Counted from the stretch's first letter, positions 1-8,548 are shown. The stretch is DNA of 49,925 nucleotides from DTCV01 sp964641155 (GCA_964641155.1 CAZXJO010000007.1:1-49925); one strand, 5' to 3'. Numbers and translations are program-made. The notes: a model not told the origin generated them from the sequence alone.

Positions 1-649
<649 letters not shown>

Positions 650-712
650 CGCGGCCGCAAGGCCGCGGGGTTGGGTCTGACCTACGTTGTGGTTCTGAGG
701 CAGGCCCCTGTA

Positions 713-756
713 GGACCTGAATGTGTCTGAGTTAGTGCTCAGACTTATTCAGGTCC
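713..756 (-). other. Long hairpin in the 16S rRNA leader
   Basis: A 10-bp arm (713-722 with 747-756) is followed by a small internal loop and a 7-bp arm (725-731 with 738-744) closing a 6-nt loop. It lies about 64 nt upstream of the mature 16S 5' end, within the transcribed leader. A second short perfect stem (651-656 with 661-666) abuts the 16S start. The function is not known from the sequence; rRNA processing or folding of the leader is the simplest idea. Confidence 0.6.
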
Positions 757-918
757 CCACGTGATTAGTGCCATTGTGAGCGCTCTCATACCCTCACGCC
801 TGTAACCGCAGCTGGAGAGCGGCATTTCATTCACGGAGGGATACTCCGCGTCCAGCCACGCCGCCGGAGTGCTGCGGCATGGGATGGTCAGGTTGAGCGC
901 CGATAAAACATAGTGTTT

Positions 919-937
919 AGAGGGTTTTTAAGCTGTA
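919..937 (-). promoter_or_regulatory. Probable promoter of the rRNA gene
   Basis: On the minus strand the sequence gcttaaaaaccct is a good archaeal BRE/TATA match. Transcription would begin near 898-902, giving a leader of about 250 nt before the 16S. No other TATA-like box of similar quality lies between it and the 16S. The call is by sequence only. Confidence 0.5.
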
Positions 938-1047
938 TAGTACTTAACACCAACACGTAAACCCCCTGCCTGAGCTTTGTTGGGGGTATTATTTTGTCTA
1001 AAGAAGTCCTTACCAGTTTGTATTAAGTATATGGATAATCTGGTCCC

Positions 1048-1578
1048 TCAATCAACCACGTCCTCAGCAAACCTGGACATCAGGTCCAAAGCCCTACGCC
1101 TACTTGACTCAGAGACCTCAACCAGGTCCACACCTACTCCCGGCACACCGTAGGCCAGGAAGTCACCGAAGGCAGCGTACGCCAAGACGGGCAGTCCGAG
1201 CAGGTCCTCCTCACCATCCACTAACACCAAGACACCGTCACGATTCACGCAGTACTTAACGGCCTCCAAAGCCTCCTCACTAATGCATCCAGCAGGGTTG
1301 CGGACCCTTAAAACCTCCCTAAACACCTCCTTCAAGGACGCGGGGATGCCTAGGGAGACGCTCCTTAAAGTCCTACCATCCACTATGCATACCTTAGGAA
1401 TGCAGAACAACTCGACCACGCTGGAGCACACTACGTCACCCACTGCCCACAGCCTCCTGCAATCACCCACAGCCCTAATCACTGCCGCGGCAACCGACCT
1501 CCTACCACCCCTGAAAACCGTACCCACACACTTACGTAGCTCGTCCCTCATAGCCTCAGGCAACCTCAAAACCCTCAC
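1048..1578 (-). CDS. GTP-dependent dephospho-CoA kinase (DUF359 family)
   Basis: The predicted enzyme phosphorylates dephospho-CoA to coenzyme A using GTP, the last step of archaeal CoA synthesis, in the cytoplasm. The 176-aa length fits the DUF359/DPCK family. Recognisable family segments are VGDVVCSSVVE (about residue 46), an IVDGRTLR stretch (about 65-72), an NPAG-I-E motif (about 94), and the VLVDGEEDLLGLPVLA core (about 115-130), followed by YGVPGVG. It is transcribed alone and divergently from the SPOUT methyltransferase gene. The ATG start places the protein at the family's usual N terminus. Identification rests on recalled motif similarity. Confidence 0.85.
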   Translation of the reverse strand: MRVLRLPEAMRDELRKCVGTVFRGGRRSVAAAVIRAVGDCRRLWAVGDVVCSSVVELFCIPKVCIVDGRTLRSVSLGIPASLKEVFREVLRVRNPAGCISEEALEAVKYCVNRDGVLVLVDGEEDLLGLPVLAYAAFGDFLAYGVPGVGVDLVEVSESSRRRALDLMSRFAEDVVD

Positions 1579-1648
1579 GGAAACCCCCTGAATACCCTAC
1601 CGCAGCGGCCTAATAACTCCATAAAGTAATAACGCCCAAACCGAAGAG

Positions 1649-2281
1649 TTGGGAGGTGGTAAGACGAAGTACGTCATAGTGGAGCATCTGGAACCATGCA
1701 TATCGCCCTGGATGCTCAGCGAGTACTCCTACCTATCAACGCTCTTCCCAGGCAGGACCATCTTCACGAACGTCAAAAACGTAAAGCACTACGAAACACT
1801 AAAACAGTACGGTAAGGTGTTCGAGGAAACCTTCACGGAGGTGGTAAGAGCCCTGAACCTAACGAACACGATAATCTTAGACCCCAAGGCCGAGAAGACA
1901 CTCATAAAGGAAGAACTGCAGAACGCGGACGCAGTAGTCGTTGGAGGGATAATGGGGGACCACCCACCTAAGGGGAGGACGGAGAAGCTAATAACGAGTA
2001 AGGCCAAGCACATGGAGGCCAGGAACCTAGGGGAGGGACAGCTGACCATAGCCGGAGTCGCATACGTCCTGAAGGAGTTGGAGGGAGGTAAGGAACTTAA
2101 AGACCTGGACATAAGGGAGGGACTTGAGATAAGCATCCAGGTCGGGGACTACACGGTAACCGTTGAACTACCATACGCCTTCCCCTACAAGGACGGAGAA
2201 CCAGTACTCCCACACAACTACGCAGACGTTGTGGTTAGGAAGGCCCTCATATATGAGGAAAACCCCTGCACGGATCAGTAG
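1649..2281 (+). CDS. SPOUT-family SAM-dependent methyltransferase (SFM1-like, DUF431)
   Basis: This 210-aa protein belongs to the archaeal/eukaryotic SPOUT group that includes yeast Sfm1, a protein-arginine methyltransferase; archaeal members are usually annotated as predicted RNA methyltransferases. Diagnostic segments are IVEHLEP and the following SPWMLSEY near the N terminus, and GGIMGDHPPKGRT (about residues 98-110), which in this fold contributes to the SAM-binding knot. The start is a TTG. A TATA-like stretch (cataaagta, about 1619-1627) centred about 25 nt upstream suggests a leaderless mRNA starting at this codon. The next gene follows after 11 nt, so the two are probably co-transcribed. 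The true substrate (protein or RNA) cannot be read from the sequence. Confidence 0.8.
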   Translation: MGGGKTKYVIVEHLEPCISPWMLSEYSYLSTLFPGRTIFTNVKNVKHYETLKQYGKVFEETFTEVVRALNLTNTIILDPKAEKTLIKEELQNADAVVVGGIMGDHPPKGRTEKLITSKAKHMEARNLGEGQLTIAGVAYVLKELEGGKELKDLDIREGLEISIQVGDYTVTVELPYAFPYKDGEPVLPHNYADVVVRKALIYEENPCTDQ

Positions 2282-2292
2282 GTGGTCAGGCA

Positions 2293-2841
2293 GTGGAGTG
2301 CGTGGAGAGTCCTGAGGAACTAACATCCAAGCTGGCGGAGGCACTGAAGAACCATAAACCAGCCATAATCTGCTTAGGAAACGAGTTAAGGGGGGATGAC
2401 TCGGTGGGGGTCCACATACACAGAAAACTCCTGGCAGAGGAGGTGGGGAACACAGCGTTATGTGAGGACGACTTAGTGATATGCCTCTACGACGTGGTCG
2501 TGGAGCGGGGGCCGACAGCCCTCATAATCGTAGATTCTGTGGAGACCGCCCAAAAACCCGGGACCATAGTGGTCTCAGAGCTGGACGAAGTTGAGGAACA
2601 ACCCCACCAACTATCAACCCACAGACTCCCGCTAACCACGGCAGTCAAACTGGTCGAGGAAATCACTAAACAGAGGTTCAAGACCTTGGTGGTGGGGATC
2701 CAGCCATCGACCACGGACCTCCAACAACCAATGAGTGAAGAAGTGATGAGGGCGGCGGAAGCGGTGGTGAGTGCGTTGAAAGGACTTCAGAAAGTGTTGG
2801 GGGACCTACCTGGGGGAGACCTCCGCAGGCCTCACATGTAG
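2293..2841 (+). CDS. Hydrogenase maturation protease-like protein (HycI/HybD, M52 family)
   Basis: M52 endopeptidases trim the C terminus of the [NiFe]-hydrogenase large subunit after nickel insertion. The conserved features are LGNELRGDDSVGVH (about residues 28-41, with the metal-binding Glu), IIVDSVE (about 77-83, metal-binding Asp) and STHRLPLT (about 107-114, metal-binding His), then VVGIQPS. The 182-aa length is normal to slightly long. The start is a GTG 11 nt after the SPOUT gene. Its 3' end overlaps the convergent nob1 gene by 36 nt. No hydrogenase genes are present in the window, so the partner enzyme must be encoded elsewhere or the protein has another target. Confidence 0.85.
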   Translation: MECVESPEELTSKLAEALKNHKPAIICLGNELRGDDSVGVHIHRKLLAEEVGNTALCEDDLVICLYDVVVERGPTALIIVDSVETAQKPGTIVVSELDEVEEQPHQLSTHRLPLTTAVKLVEEITKQRFKTLVVGIQPSTTDLQQPMSEEVMRAAEAVVSALKGLQKVLGDLPGGDLRRPHM

Positions 2842-3348
2842 GGGCCTACGAACGATGCGGCCGCCGCAGACAGGGCAGCAGTCCCCTGAGGACACCTTAA
2901 AACCGCATGACTCACAGACCCACACGTACTTAACAACCCTCTCTATCACCTTCCTCTTAACGCCGAGTACCCGGAGGTTTAGGTAGGCAGCTATGTTCTG
3001 GAGCGAGTAATCATCAGTCACCACCACAGCATCACACCCACTCCTCGAATACTTAACCATTAAAGCGACTAAGCTTAAATCAGCCCTAGAGAGCTTACCG
3101 ACCTCCCCCAACCCATCAGCAACCCTAACACCCTCATCGATTAGCGACGAATCAACCTCAACAACGGTCAGCTTACCCGCACTCAAAGACAGTTCTAAGG
3201 AATTCCTGCTCTCAGCATCCCTCACCTCATTCACCACGTCCCACGTAGTCACCGCCCTAGCACCCGGCGGAAGCAATGACTGGTACGAGGCGAATAAGGC
3301 GGCAGCGTCTAAGATGTAGATCACGCCGACGCATGAGTCAGAACTCAT
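2806..3348 (-). CDS. nob1: Nob1-type endoribonuclease (PIN domain plus zinc ribbon)
   Basis: Archaeal Nob1 cleaves the 3' end of pre-16S rRNA during 30S maturation. The 180-aa protein has an N-terminal PIN domain with acidic residues in ILDAAALF (Asp about 14) and VVTDDYSL (about 108-112). A C-terminal zinc ribbon follows (CESC about 145 and CPVC about 158). I place the start at the ATG at 3348: translation from the longer frame opened at 3483 would add about 45 arginine-rich residues inside the NAD kinase gene that are not part of the family. With this start the gene overlaps the end of the NAD kinase gene by 11 nt, implying translational coupling. Confidence 0.88.
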   Translation of the reverse strand: MSSDSCVGVIYILDAAALFASYQSLLPPGARAVTTWDVVNEVRDAESRNSLELSLSAGKLTVVEVDSSLIDEGVRVADGLGEVGKLSRADLSLVALMVKYSRSGCDAVVVTDDYSLQNIAAYLNLRVLGVKRKVIERVVKYVWVCESCGFKVSSGDCCPVCGGRIVRRPLHVRPAEVSPR

Positions 3349-4204
3349 GTGTAAGCCTCTGAAACAGCCTGCTAACACCCTCCCTCCCAAATCTAACGAA
3401 CCTAGCCGGCTTCGAAGCCCTCCTCGCAACCAAAACCTCACCAGGCCTGACCTTACCGACCTGAGTACCGTCACCCACAACATCCACTTCGTAGGACTCC
3501 CTCACAACCTCAATACGTACCTCGGAAGCGGGTGAGAGCACCAAAGACCTAACACCTAAGTTGAGGGGGGCTAGCGGGGTCACGACCAGGGCATCCAGAT
3601 CAGGATCAACTAAGGGCCCGCCCACGGATAAGTTATACGCCGTGGAGCCAGTAGTGGTTGAAACTATTAGGCCGTCTGAGAGGATGTCGTAGATGACCTC
3701 CTCAACACCCCCACACACCTTAAAAACCTTGAAGTGAGCCACCTTAGACCTGAAGAGGCCTGAAGTAGTTAAGACGTACTCGTTCAGGACGTACGGTAAC
3801 CTAACACCACCGATAGAGGACTCCAACCTCATGTAATCCCTAACCACGAAGTCACCGCTTAAAACCCTACTTAAGGCATCCTTAAACCCCTCAGGACTAA
3901 CATCGCAGAGGAAGCCCCTCTTACCACTCTTCACCGTTATTAAGGGGATGACGACCTCACCCAAGTCCTGAAGGGTCTTCAAGACCGTGCCGTCACCGCC
4001 CACCACCACGATGTAGTCAACTGAGGGATTCCTTAGGTCAAACCCCTTCACATCCCAGCCAACGGACCTCAGCAACCGCTCGTCAACAAGTAACTCAACC
4101 CCTAATGACTTACAGTACGTGAGGACCTCACCAGCTAACCTAATCGCCCTCTCATCATCTAACTTAGCTACGAGCCCTAACCTCAGCACGGACCACCCAA
4201 GCAA
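3338..4204 (-). CDS. NAD kinase (ATP/polyphosphate-NAD kinase)
   Basis: The enzyme makes NADP from NAD in the cytoplasm. The 288-aa protein has the glycine-rich VVGGDGTVLKTL motif (about residues 67-78), the NEYVLTT segment (about 140-146), and the second conserved block DGLIVSTTTGSTAYNLS-GGP (about 177-197). The start shown is a TTG at 4204; the GTG at 4189 (five codons later, giving MLRLGLVAK) matches the common family N terminus equally well. A TATA box on the minus strand at about 4230-4243 would start transcription near 4211. The gene overlaps nob1 downstream. Confidence 0.9.
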   Translation of the reverse strand: MLGWSVLRLGLVAKLDDERAIRLAGEVLTYCKSLGVELLVDERLLRSVGWDVKGFDLRNPSVDYIVVVGGDGTVLKTLQDLGEVVIPLITVKSGKRGFLCDVSPEGFKDALSRVLSGDFVVRDYMRLESSIGGVRLPYVLNEYVLTTSGLFRSKVAHFKVFKVCGGVEEVIYDILSDGLIVSTTTGSTAYNLSVGGPLVDPDLDALVVTPLAPLNLGVRSLVLSPASEVRIEVVRESYEVDVVGDGTQVGKVRPGEVLVARRASKPARFVRFGREGVSRLFQRLTHEF

Positions 4205-4229
4205 TTTACCAGTAAATACGAGTTCAAGG

Positions 4230-4243
4230 AGTATTTTAAGGGA
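4230..4243 (-). promoter_or_regulatory. TATA box for the NAD kinase-nob1 operon
   Basis: Minus-strand cccttaaaatact is a strong archaeal TATA match about 25-30 nt before a likely short-leader start at 4204. Confidence 0.5.
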
Positions 4244-4314
4244 TTATGAAGGTTGATCCCGTACGGCGTAGAAGGGCATATTTACCCTAGGAGACCGTAT
4301 TAAGCGATGGTGGG

Positions 4315-5196
4315 ATGTTAGTCAGCGAATGGGGTGGTGGAGGAGGTCCGGAAGGTAGGGCTGGCCGCAAGAGGGTCGGCCCGTTCAAAGACCTGCTCAA
4401 AGGTACCATACCCGAGGAAGTCTTAAAACTGATACCCCGCTCCTACGACATAGTCGGTGATATAGCCCTAATCAACCTACCGCAGGAGACGATGGCTTAC
4501 TGGAGAGCTGTTGGGGAAGCAATACTTGCAACCAATAAGAACGTCAGGGCAGTCTACGCTGTGGGCATGACTGTAGGCGACTTCAGGGTTAGGGAGATGA
4601 AGCACGTAGCAGGTGAGGAGGTGACGGCCACTGTACATAAGGAATACGGTATCAGGGTGTACGTAGACCTGAGCAAGGCCTACTACAACCCATCACTTTC
4701 AGAGGAGCGTAGGAGGGTGGCTGATGAGGTGGTTGAGGGGGAATCAGTCCTAGACCTATTCGCAGGTGTGGGCCCCTTCACCCTCCACATAGTGTGTAGT
4801 AAGAGGGTGTACGTACTGGCGAACGACTTAAACCCCCACGCAGTTGGATGCCTACTCAAGTCGTTGGAGCTCAATAGGAAGGCGATCAAGGGGTTCGCGG
4901 ACGTAGTCAACTCCGACGCAGCGGAAATACTCAACGCTTTAAGGTGTGACACGTTCCACAGAGCAATATTAAACCTCCCACACAGGTCCGCAGACTACTT
5001 AAGTAAGGTCTTAAACGTCCTTAAAGACGGCGGCGTAGCGTACACCTACCTAATAGCTACGGACCCTTCAGAGGCTGTTAACACGGCCTCGAAGAACCTA
5101 CCCAAGCACGGCTACGCAGTAGGTAAGGTGGTCAGGGTGTTGGACTACGCACCCCGTAAGTACGTGTTCAGGGTGGAAGTGGTTAAGAAGGGATAA
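4315..5196 (+). CDS. tRNA (guanine37-N1)-methyltransferase, Trm5 family
   Basis: Trm5 makes m1G37 next to the tRNA anticodon and so protects the reading frame; some archaeal paralogues act on the wyosine pathway. The 293-aa protein has the Trm5 N-terminal part (RSYDIVGDIALINLP, about residues 42-56), the HKEYGIRVYVDLSKAYYNPSLS block (in short pieces about 108-130), the class I methyltransferase motif DLFAGVGPFTLH (about 146-157) and the catalytic NLPHRS motif (about 219-224). The first 20 residues are glycine- and charge-rich and may be an unstructured tail or an upstream mis-start. The tRNA-Ser gene follows 98 nt downstream. The exact Trm5 subtype (a/b/c) is not decided. Confidence 0.88.
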   Translation: MLVSEWGGGGGPEGRAGRKRVGPFKDLLKGTIPEEVLKLIPRSYDIVGDIALINLPQETMAYWRAVGEAILATNKNVRAVYAVGMTVGDFRVREMKHVAGEEVTATVHKEYGIRVYVDLSKAYYNPSLSEERRRVADEVVEGESVLDLFAGVGPFTLHIVCSKRVYVLANDLNPHAVGCLLKSLELNRKAIKGFADVVNSDAAEILNALRCDTFHRAILNLPHRSADYLSKVLNVLKDGGVAYTYLIATDPSEAVNTASKNLPKHGYAVGKVVRVLDYAPRKYVFRVEVVKKG

Positions 5197-5248
5197 CCTA
5201 CCGATGAATACGTTAGGGTTTAAGGAACGTTTATAAGTAAATGAACCC

Positions 5249-5258
5249 ATAAATAAAT
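5249..5258 (+). promoter_or_regulatory. Probable TATA box for tRNA-Ser
   Basis: The AT-rich box ataaataaat sits about 40 nt before the mature tRNA 5' end, implying a short leader. A second TATA-like box lies at 5230-5238. Confidence 0.4.
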
Positions 5259-5294
5259 CGACGGCTGCACCCAAACACCGCGAGATCTAGAGGT

Positions 5295-5397
5295 GCCGGG
5301 GTGGCCGAGCGGCCTAAGGCGGTGGGCTCGAGTCCAGCAAAGGTAGGAGACCCACTACCCCATTCGGGGTACGCGGGTTCGAATCCCGCCCCCGGCG
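5295..5397 (+). tRNA. tRNA-Ser(CGA) with a small intron
   Basis: The acceptor arms pair perfectly (5295-5301 with 5390-5396). The T arm is gcggg/cccgc around TTCGAAT. A long variable arm (tacccc/ggggta, 5356-5371) makes it a class II tRNA. The anticodon stem is 5322-5326 with 5351-5355 and the anticodon CGA lies at 5329-5331. Seventeen extra bases (about 5333-5349) interrupt the loop at the canonical position 37/38 and are read as an archaeal bulge-helix-bulge intron. The discriminator base is G (5397), as in serine tRNAs and unlike the A of leucine tRNAs. CCA is not encoded. Confidence 0.93.
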
Positions 5398-5439
5398 CCT
5401 GAAACAGCTTAAAACCTTTCGAAGCTGTTAGGATATTGT

Positions 5440-6330
5440 ATGATGTTTAAGCGCTCCCTCAGAGTTGTAAGGCTCTTCGACCCCTGGAACTCGAAGTACT
5501 GCACCTGCCCCCTCAAATACAACTTAAACCCATACACCGGCTGCCTCCACGGATGCATATACTGCTACGCCAGGACATACATAAAGGACTTCAACAGGCC
5601 CAGGGTTAAGGACAAGCTCATCCCCAACATCGTAGCCGATCTGAGTAAGATACCGACAGGTGCGTTAATAGCAATGAGCAATAGCAGCGACCCCTACACA
5701 TCCCCCGAAGACGTGCTGGGCATGACTAGGAAAGCACTTAGCAGGATAATCGGTAGGGGGCACCCAGTACTGATAATAACTAAGTCAGACCTTGTGGTGC
5801 GGGACATCGACATACTCCGAAAAGGAAGGACGGTCGTCTCGCTGACCGTGACAACGTTAGATGAGGGGGTTTCGAGAGCACTAGAACCGAACGCCCCACC
5901 TCCATCCAGGAGGATTAGGGCGTTAGAAAAGCTGGCTAGGGAGTGCATACCCACCACGGCGAGGGTAGATCCGATAATACCTTACGTAAACGACGACGTG
6001 AGGATGTTGAAGGAACTCATAGGGGAACTGGCTAGTGTGGGGGTTAGACAGATAACGGCGTCAACGCTTAAGGTCAGGGGCGACATACTGCGGAGGGTGT
6101 GTGAGGTGTTCCCGGAGATAGCTACTAAGCTGAGGGCCCTATACGCGAACGGTGAGAGAATTGATAACTACACATATTTGCCGAGGGAGCTCAGGCTCAA
6201 GTACTTAATGACTGTGAGGGAGCTGAGCTACGAGAAAGGAATACCGCTAACAACGTGCAGGGAGTCCCTCCAAATAACGACCCCAGGAATCCACTGCGAC
6301 GGAACCACCTTCCTGTACGTGCCGAAATAA
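5440..6330 (+). CDS. SPL-family radical SAM protein (COG1533)
   Basis: This 296-aa protein carries the radical SAM cluster motif in NPYTGCLHGCIYCYAR (Cys spacing CxxxCxxC, about residues 31-42) and the family's ALIAMSNSSDPYTSPE segment (about 76-90). It resembles the archaeal relatives of spore photoproduct lyase often annotated as DNA-repair photolyase-like. It also has a conserved Cys in TTCRESL and another in HCDGT near the C terminus, perhaps an auxiliary cluster or catalytic site. It stands alone between two tRNA genes. The substrate is unknown. Confidence 0.8.
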   Translation: MMFKRSLRVVRLFDPWNSKYCTCPLKYNLNPYTGCLHGCIYCYARTYIKDFNRPRVKDKLIPNIVADLSKIPTGALIAMSNSSDPYTSPEDVLGMTRKALSRIIGRGHPVLIITKSDLVVRDIDILRKGRTVVSLTVTTLDEGVSRALEPNAPPPSRRIRALEKLARECIPTTARVDPIIPYVNDDVRMLKELIGELASVGVRQITASTLKVRGDILRRVCEVFPEIATKLRALYANGERIDNYTYLPRELRLKYLMTVRELSYEKGIPLTTCRESLQITTPGIHCDGTTFLYVPK

Positions 6331-6332
6331 AA

Positions 6333-6342
6333 GGTTTTAAGG
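6333..6342 (+). promoter_or_regulatory. TATA box for tRNA-Ala
   Basis: The box ggttttaagg is centred about 26 nt before 6364, so transcription would start at or next to the mature tRNA 5' end. Confidence 0.5.
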
Positions 6343-6363
6343 ACATAGAGGAAAACAGTTAAG

Positions 6364-6440
<77 letters not shown>

Positions 6441-6454
6441 AGACTCCCGGAGAC

Positions 6455-6826
6455 CTACTTCATATCAATCTGGCATCCTTTATTCGGTGTACATTGTAGG
6501 TCGTAGGTCTTCGGGTAGGGGGTACCGCCTAAGGTTACTACTACCATCCATTTCCCTGGAACCACATCGCTTACATTGCAAGTTATTGTTGTGGTAGTGC
6601 TTGCCGGTGCGGCGTTAGGACTACAACTCGCGTTTATCACCGCATTTCCATCTCCTTTTTTGAGTGTTACATTTACAGTTGCATCTGACGTTCCATTATT
6701 TACGATGGTGATGCTTAGGCTCAGGTCGAATCGATTATTACCGGATTGATTATAGGATGATATGTTGAGGTCTTTTATCTGTATCGGAGGAGTGGGAGGG
6801 GTAGGAGGAACATCATCCGCAGTCCC
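6455..6826 (-). pseudogene. C-terminal half of a pilin-like surface protein, cut off by an in-frame TGA
   Basis: This 123-codon open stretch is in the same frame as the pilin-like gene just upstream and is separated from it only by the TGA at 6829-6827. It begins with GTADD and a proline/threonine linker (PPTPPTPP), then a Thr/Asn-rich beta-sandwich-like domain ending in CNVSDVVPGKW, VVVTLGGT and a final C-x5-C. The first ATG/GTG/TTG codon is a GTG at 6640, well inside the domain, so it has no credible start of its own. A single C-to-T change (CGA to TGA) would explain the break. The alternatives are stop-codon readthrough or a sequencing error. Confidence 0.7.
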
Positions 6827-7306
6827 TCATCCCGCTCTTCCCTTAGCCTTGACGTTGTAGATGTATGTCCCGCCTAAGGTTGCTACCTTAACCGTGTACA
6901 CCTTTCCAGGCTCCACATCATCAAGGTCTGTAGAAAAGCAATCAAATGTTGAGCTGCTGCCTGTCGGTATGGTAATAGGGAAGTTAGCATTCTTGCACTG
7001 AAGTGGGTGCGCCCACGTGGAGTTTTCGATGGCAATGCTCACGATCTCAGTATTCGCAGTCCCCCTGTTCACGAGGTATAACCCCAAGCAGCCTGGTGTG
7101 AGTGTTGCGTGAGTTATCCACAACGCTTCCGTAGCTCCAAGGACTCCCCAAGCACCCATTACCCAGACCGCAAATAACGCTCCAATTGCTAGCGCTACGG
7201 TTACTATAAGCATGGTCGCTACTACGGGTGATGCGCCATTCCCCATTACAACGTATCCTTTAATCAAATTATAATCTAAAATTTTTAAAAATTTTCCCAC
7301 ATTCAT
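6827..7306 (-). CDS. Archaeal type IV pilin-like protein, N-terminal half
   Basis: The 159-aa product has a class III-type signal region: a short polar N terminus (MNVGKFLKILDYNLIKGYVV), then GNGASPVVATMLIVTVAL and a hydrophobic helix to about residue 52, as in archaeal type IV pilins and related surface proteins cut by a prepilin peptidase. A beta-rich extracellular domain follows with paired Cys (about 115 and 126), VEPGKVYTVKV and TLGGTYIYNV. A purine-rich site (agggggc) lies 3-4 nt before the ATG; initiation at the internal ATG (residue 21) would also leave a valid signal. Translation stops at TGA 6829-6827, but the frame continues into a second domain. Confidence 0.7.
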   Translation of the reverse strand: MNVGKFLKILDYNLIKGYVVMGNGASPVVATMLIVTVALAIGALFAVWVMGAWGVLGATEALWITHATLTPGCLGLYLVNRGTANTEIVSIAIENSTWAHPLQCKNANFPITIPTGSSSTFDCFSTDLDDVEPGKVYTVKVATLGGTYIYNVKAKGRAG

Positions 7307-7737
7307 AGCCCCCTAATCTCACACCTCTTCTAACGCATTGCAGACGTACTTACGTGACACTATCCGCGGGCGATACCGTTTTCTTTTCCCCACACCTGAC
7401 GCACTGCTTCAGCAGTTCCTGGAGACCCACTAGTAATGCGGTGTTTCCCGAAGCTCGGGGCTTGCAGGACTTTCCTCTTCAGGTCTTGGCACTGTGGATT
7501 TGCTGCGACCTTCACGTGGTTGTTCTTGGGTTAACGTCTACGGAGGTCTCCACTGCTGAGGGTGAACCTCCATCACTCTCCTTCTTACTTTGCACTACCT
7601 ACACACATGACCTCGAGTTTTAAAAGGATGTCACCGGAATCTCCGTGGGTGGGCTCCTTACGCAGTGTACCGAAATAAGTTTACGTAATTTTGCCCCTTA
7701 AGTTAGAGTGTAGATGGGGTGGCTTTGGTTGAGTAAG
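7307..7737. other. Gap without a recognisable gene
   Basis: Open frames here (for example 7354-7623 on the plus strand) resemble no protein I know and lack compositional support. On the minus strand there are short fragments such as one with CVRCGE, but every frame is broken by stops. It is probably decayed coding DNA between the pilin-like gene and the broken thiolation gene. Confidence 0.4.
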
Positions 7738-8548
7738 ATGCTTGGAGGCACTGCTGTCTATAGGTGTAGGAGGTGTGGTAAGAAGGCTGATGTGAGGAAG
7801 GCGCTCATAGCGCTCTCTGGGGGAGGATAGCTTAAGCCTACTGTACATGTTAAGTAAGATGAAGAACCAGCTAGGATTACATGAGGTAGTAGGTGCTCAC
7901 ATGGACCTAGGCCTAGGCGCCCACTCAGATGAGTCGAGAACCCTCGTTGAGAGGGCATGTAGGGAGACGAACACGCGAATGCATCACACTATCGCTGAAG
8001 GAACTTATGGGGAGTACCCCACCTGAGTTAGTTAAGTTAACCCGGAGGGCACCCTGCAGCCTATGCGGATCCCTTAAGAGATACCTAATCAACCTACCCG
8101 CGATAGAACTCGGTGTTGATGCAGTTGCCTTCGGACACCACGCTGATGACATACTCGTCTTCGCAATCAAGAACTTCCTACTCCAAGGCATTACCAATCT
8201 AGTTAAGATGGTCCCAGTCCTAAAGGGGATCCAAGGAGTTCTGGCAACGAAGGTCGAACTACCCTACGAAGTATAAGAGGACGACCTATCCACCTACGCA
8301 TACTTGAGCGGGATTAAGACGGTGGAAACGCCCGGATTCAAGATCTCCATTTCGAGAAAGCTTGCAAAGACTCTTGAAAAGCTAAGGGGGCAGGAGGAAA
8401 TTCAACTATGCAAGTACTGCGGAATGCCCTCTAAAACGGTGTGTGCGGCATCTGCAACTTAACGACGAGACTGTACGGAGAGCCGCTCGGGCCGAGGATA
8501 AGGGCTAAAGTACGGGAGAAAATACTAGTCCACAATGCAACACCCTGA
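7738..8548 (+). pseudogene. Broken tRNA 2-thiolation protein (TtuA/NcsA, PP-loop ATPase)
   Basis: Translated piecewise, this stretch matches the two-zinc-finger PP-loop family that thiolates tRNA. It has an N-terminal YRCRRCGKK, then ALIALSGG and, after a frameshift near 7821-7826, DSLSLLYMLSKMKNQLG and VVGAHMDLGLGAHS. After a second shift near 7990-8010 come PPELVKLTRRAPCSLCGS and FGHHADDI. An in-frame TAA at 8274-8276 interrupts it before the YAYLSGIKTVETPG segment. A further shift near 8446 separates CKYCGMPSKTVC from CGIC-NLTTRLYGEPLG. At least four lesions mean it cannot make the intact enzyme. The signature Lys of SGGKDS is lost at the first lesion. A functional copy may exist elsewhere. 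Confidence 0.85.

Noticed and set aside
960..990. ccccc/ggggg hairpin followed by a T-rich stretch
   Set aside because: It points to the plus strand, where no gene ends nearby, so it has no obvious transcript to terminate.
3349..3483. 45-residue N-terminal extension of nob1
   Set aside because: It lies inside the NAD kinase gene, is arginine- and glycine-rich, and precedes the normal family start at 3348.
6827..6829. TGA in the pilin-like gene as a selenocysteine codon
   Set aside because: No SECIS-like hairpin was recognised, the site is a linker with no expected Cys/Sec, and a C-to-T change explains it more simply.
7354..7623. 89-aa plus-strand ORF
   Set aside because: No similarity to known proteins, Cys/Ser-rich low-quality composition and no promoter; minus-strand frames there are also broken.
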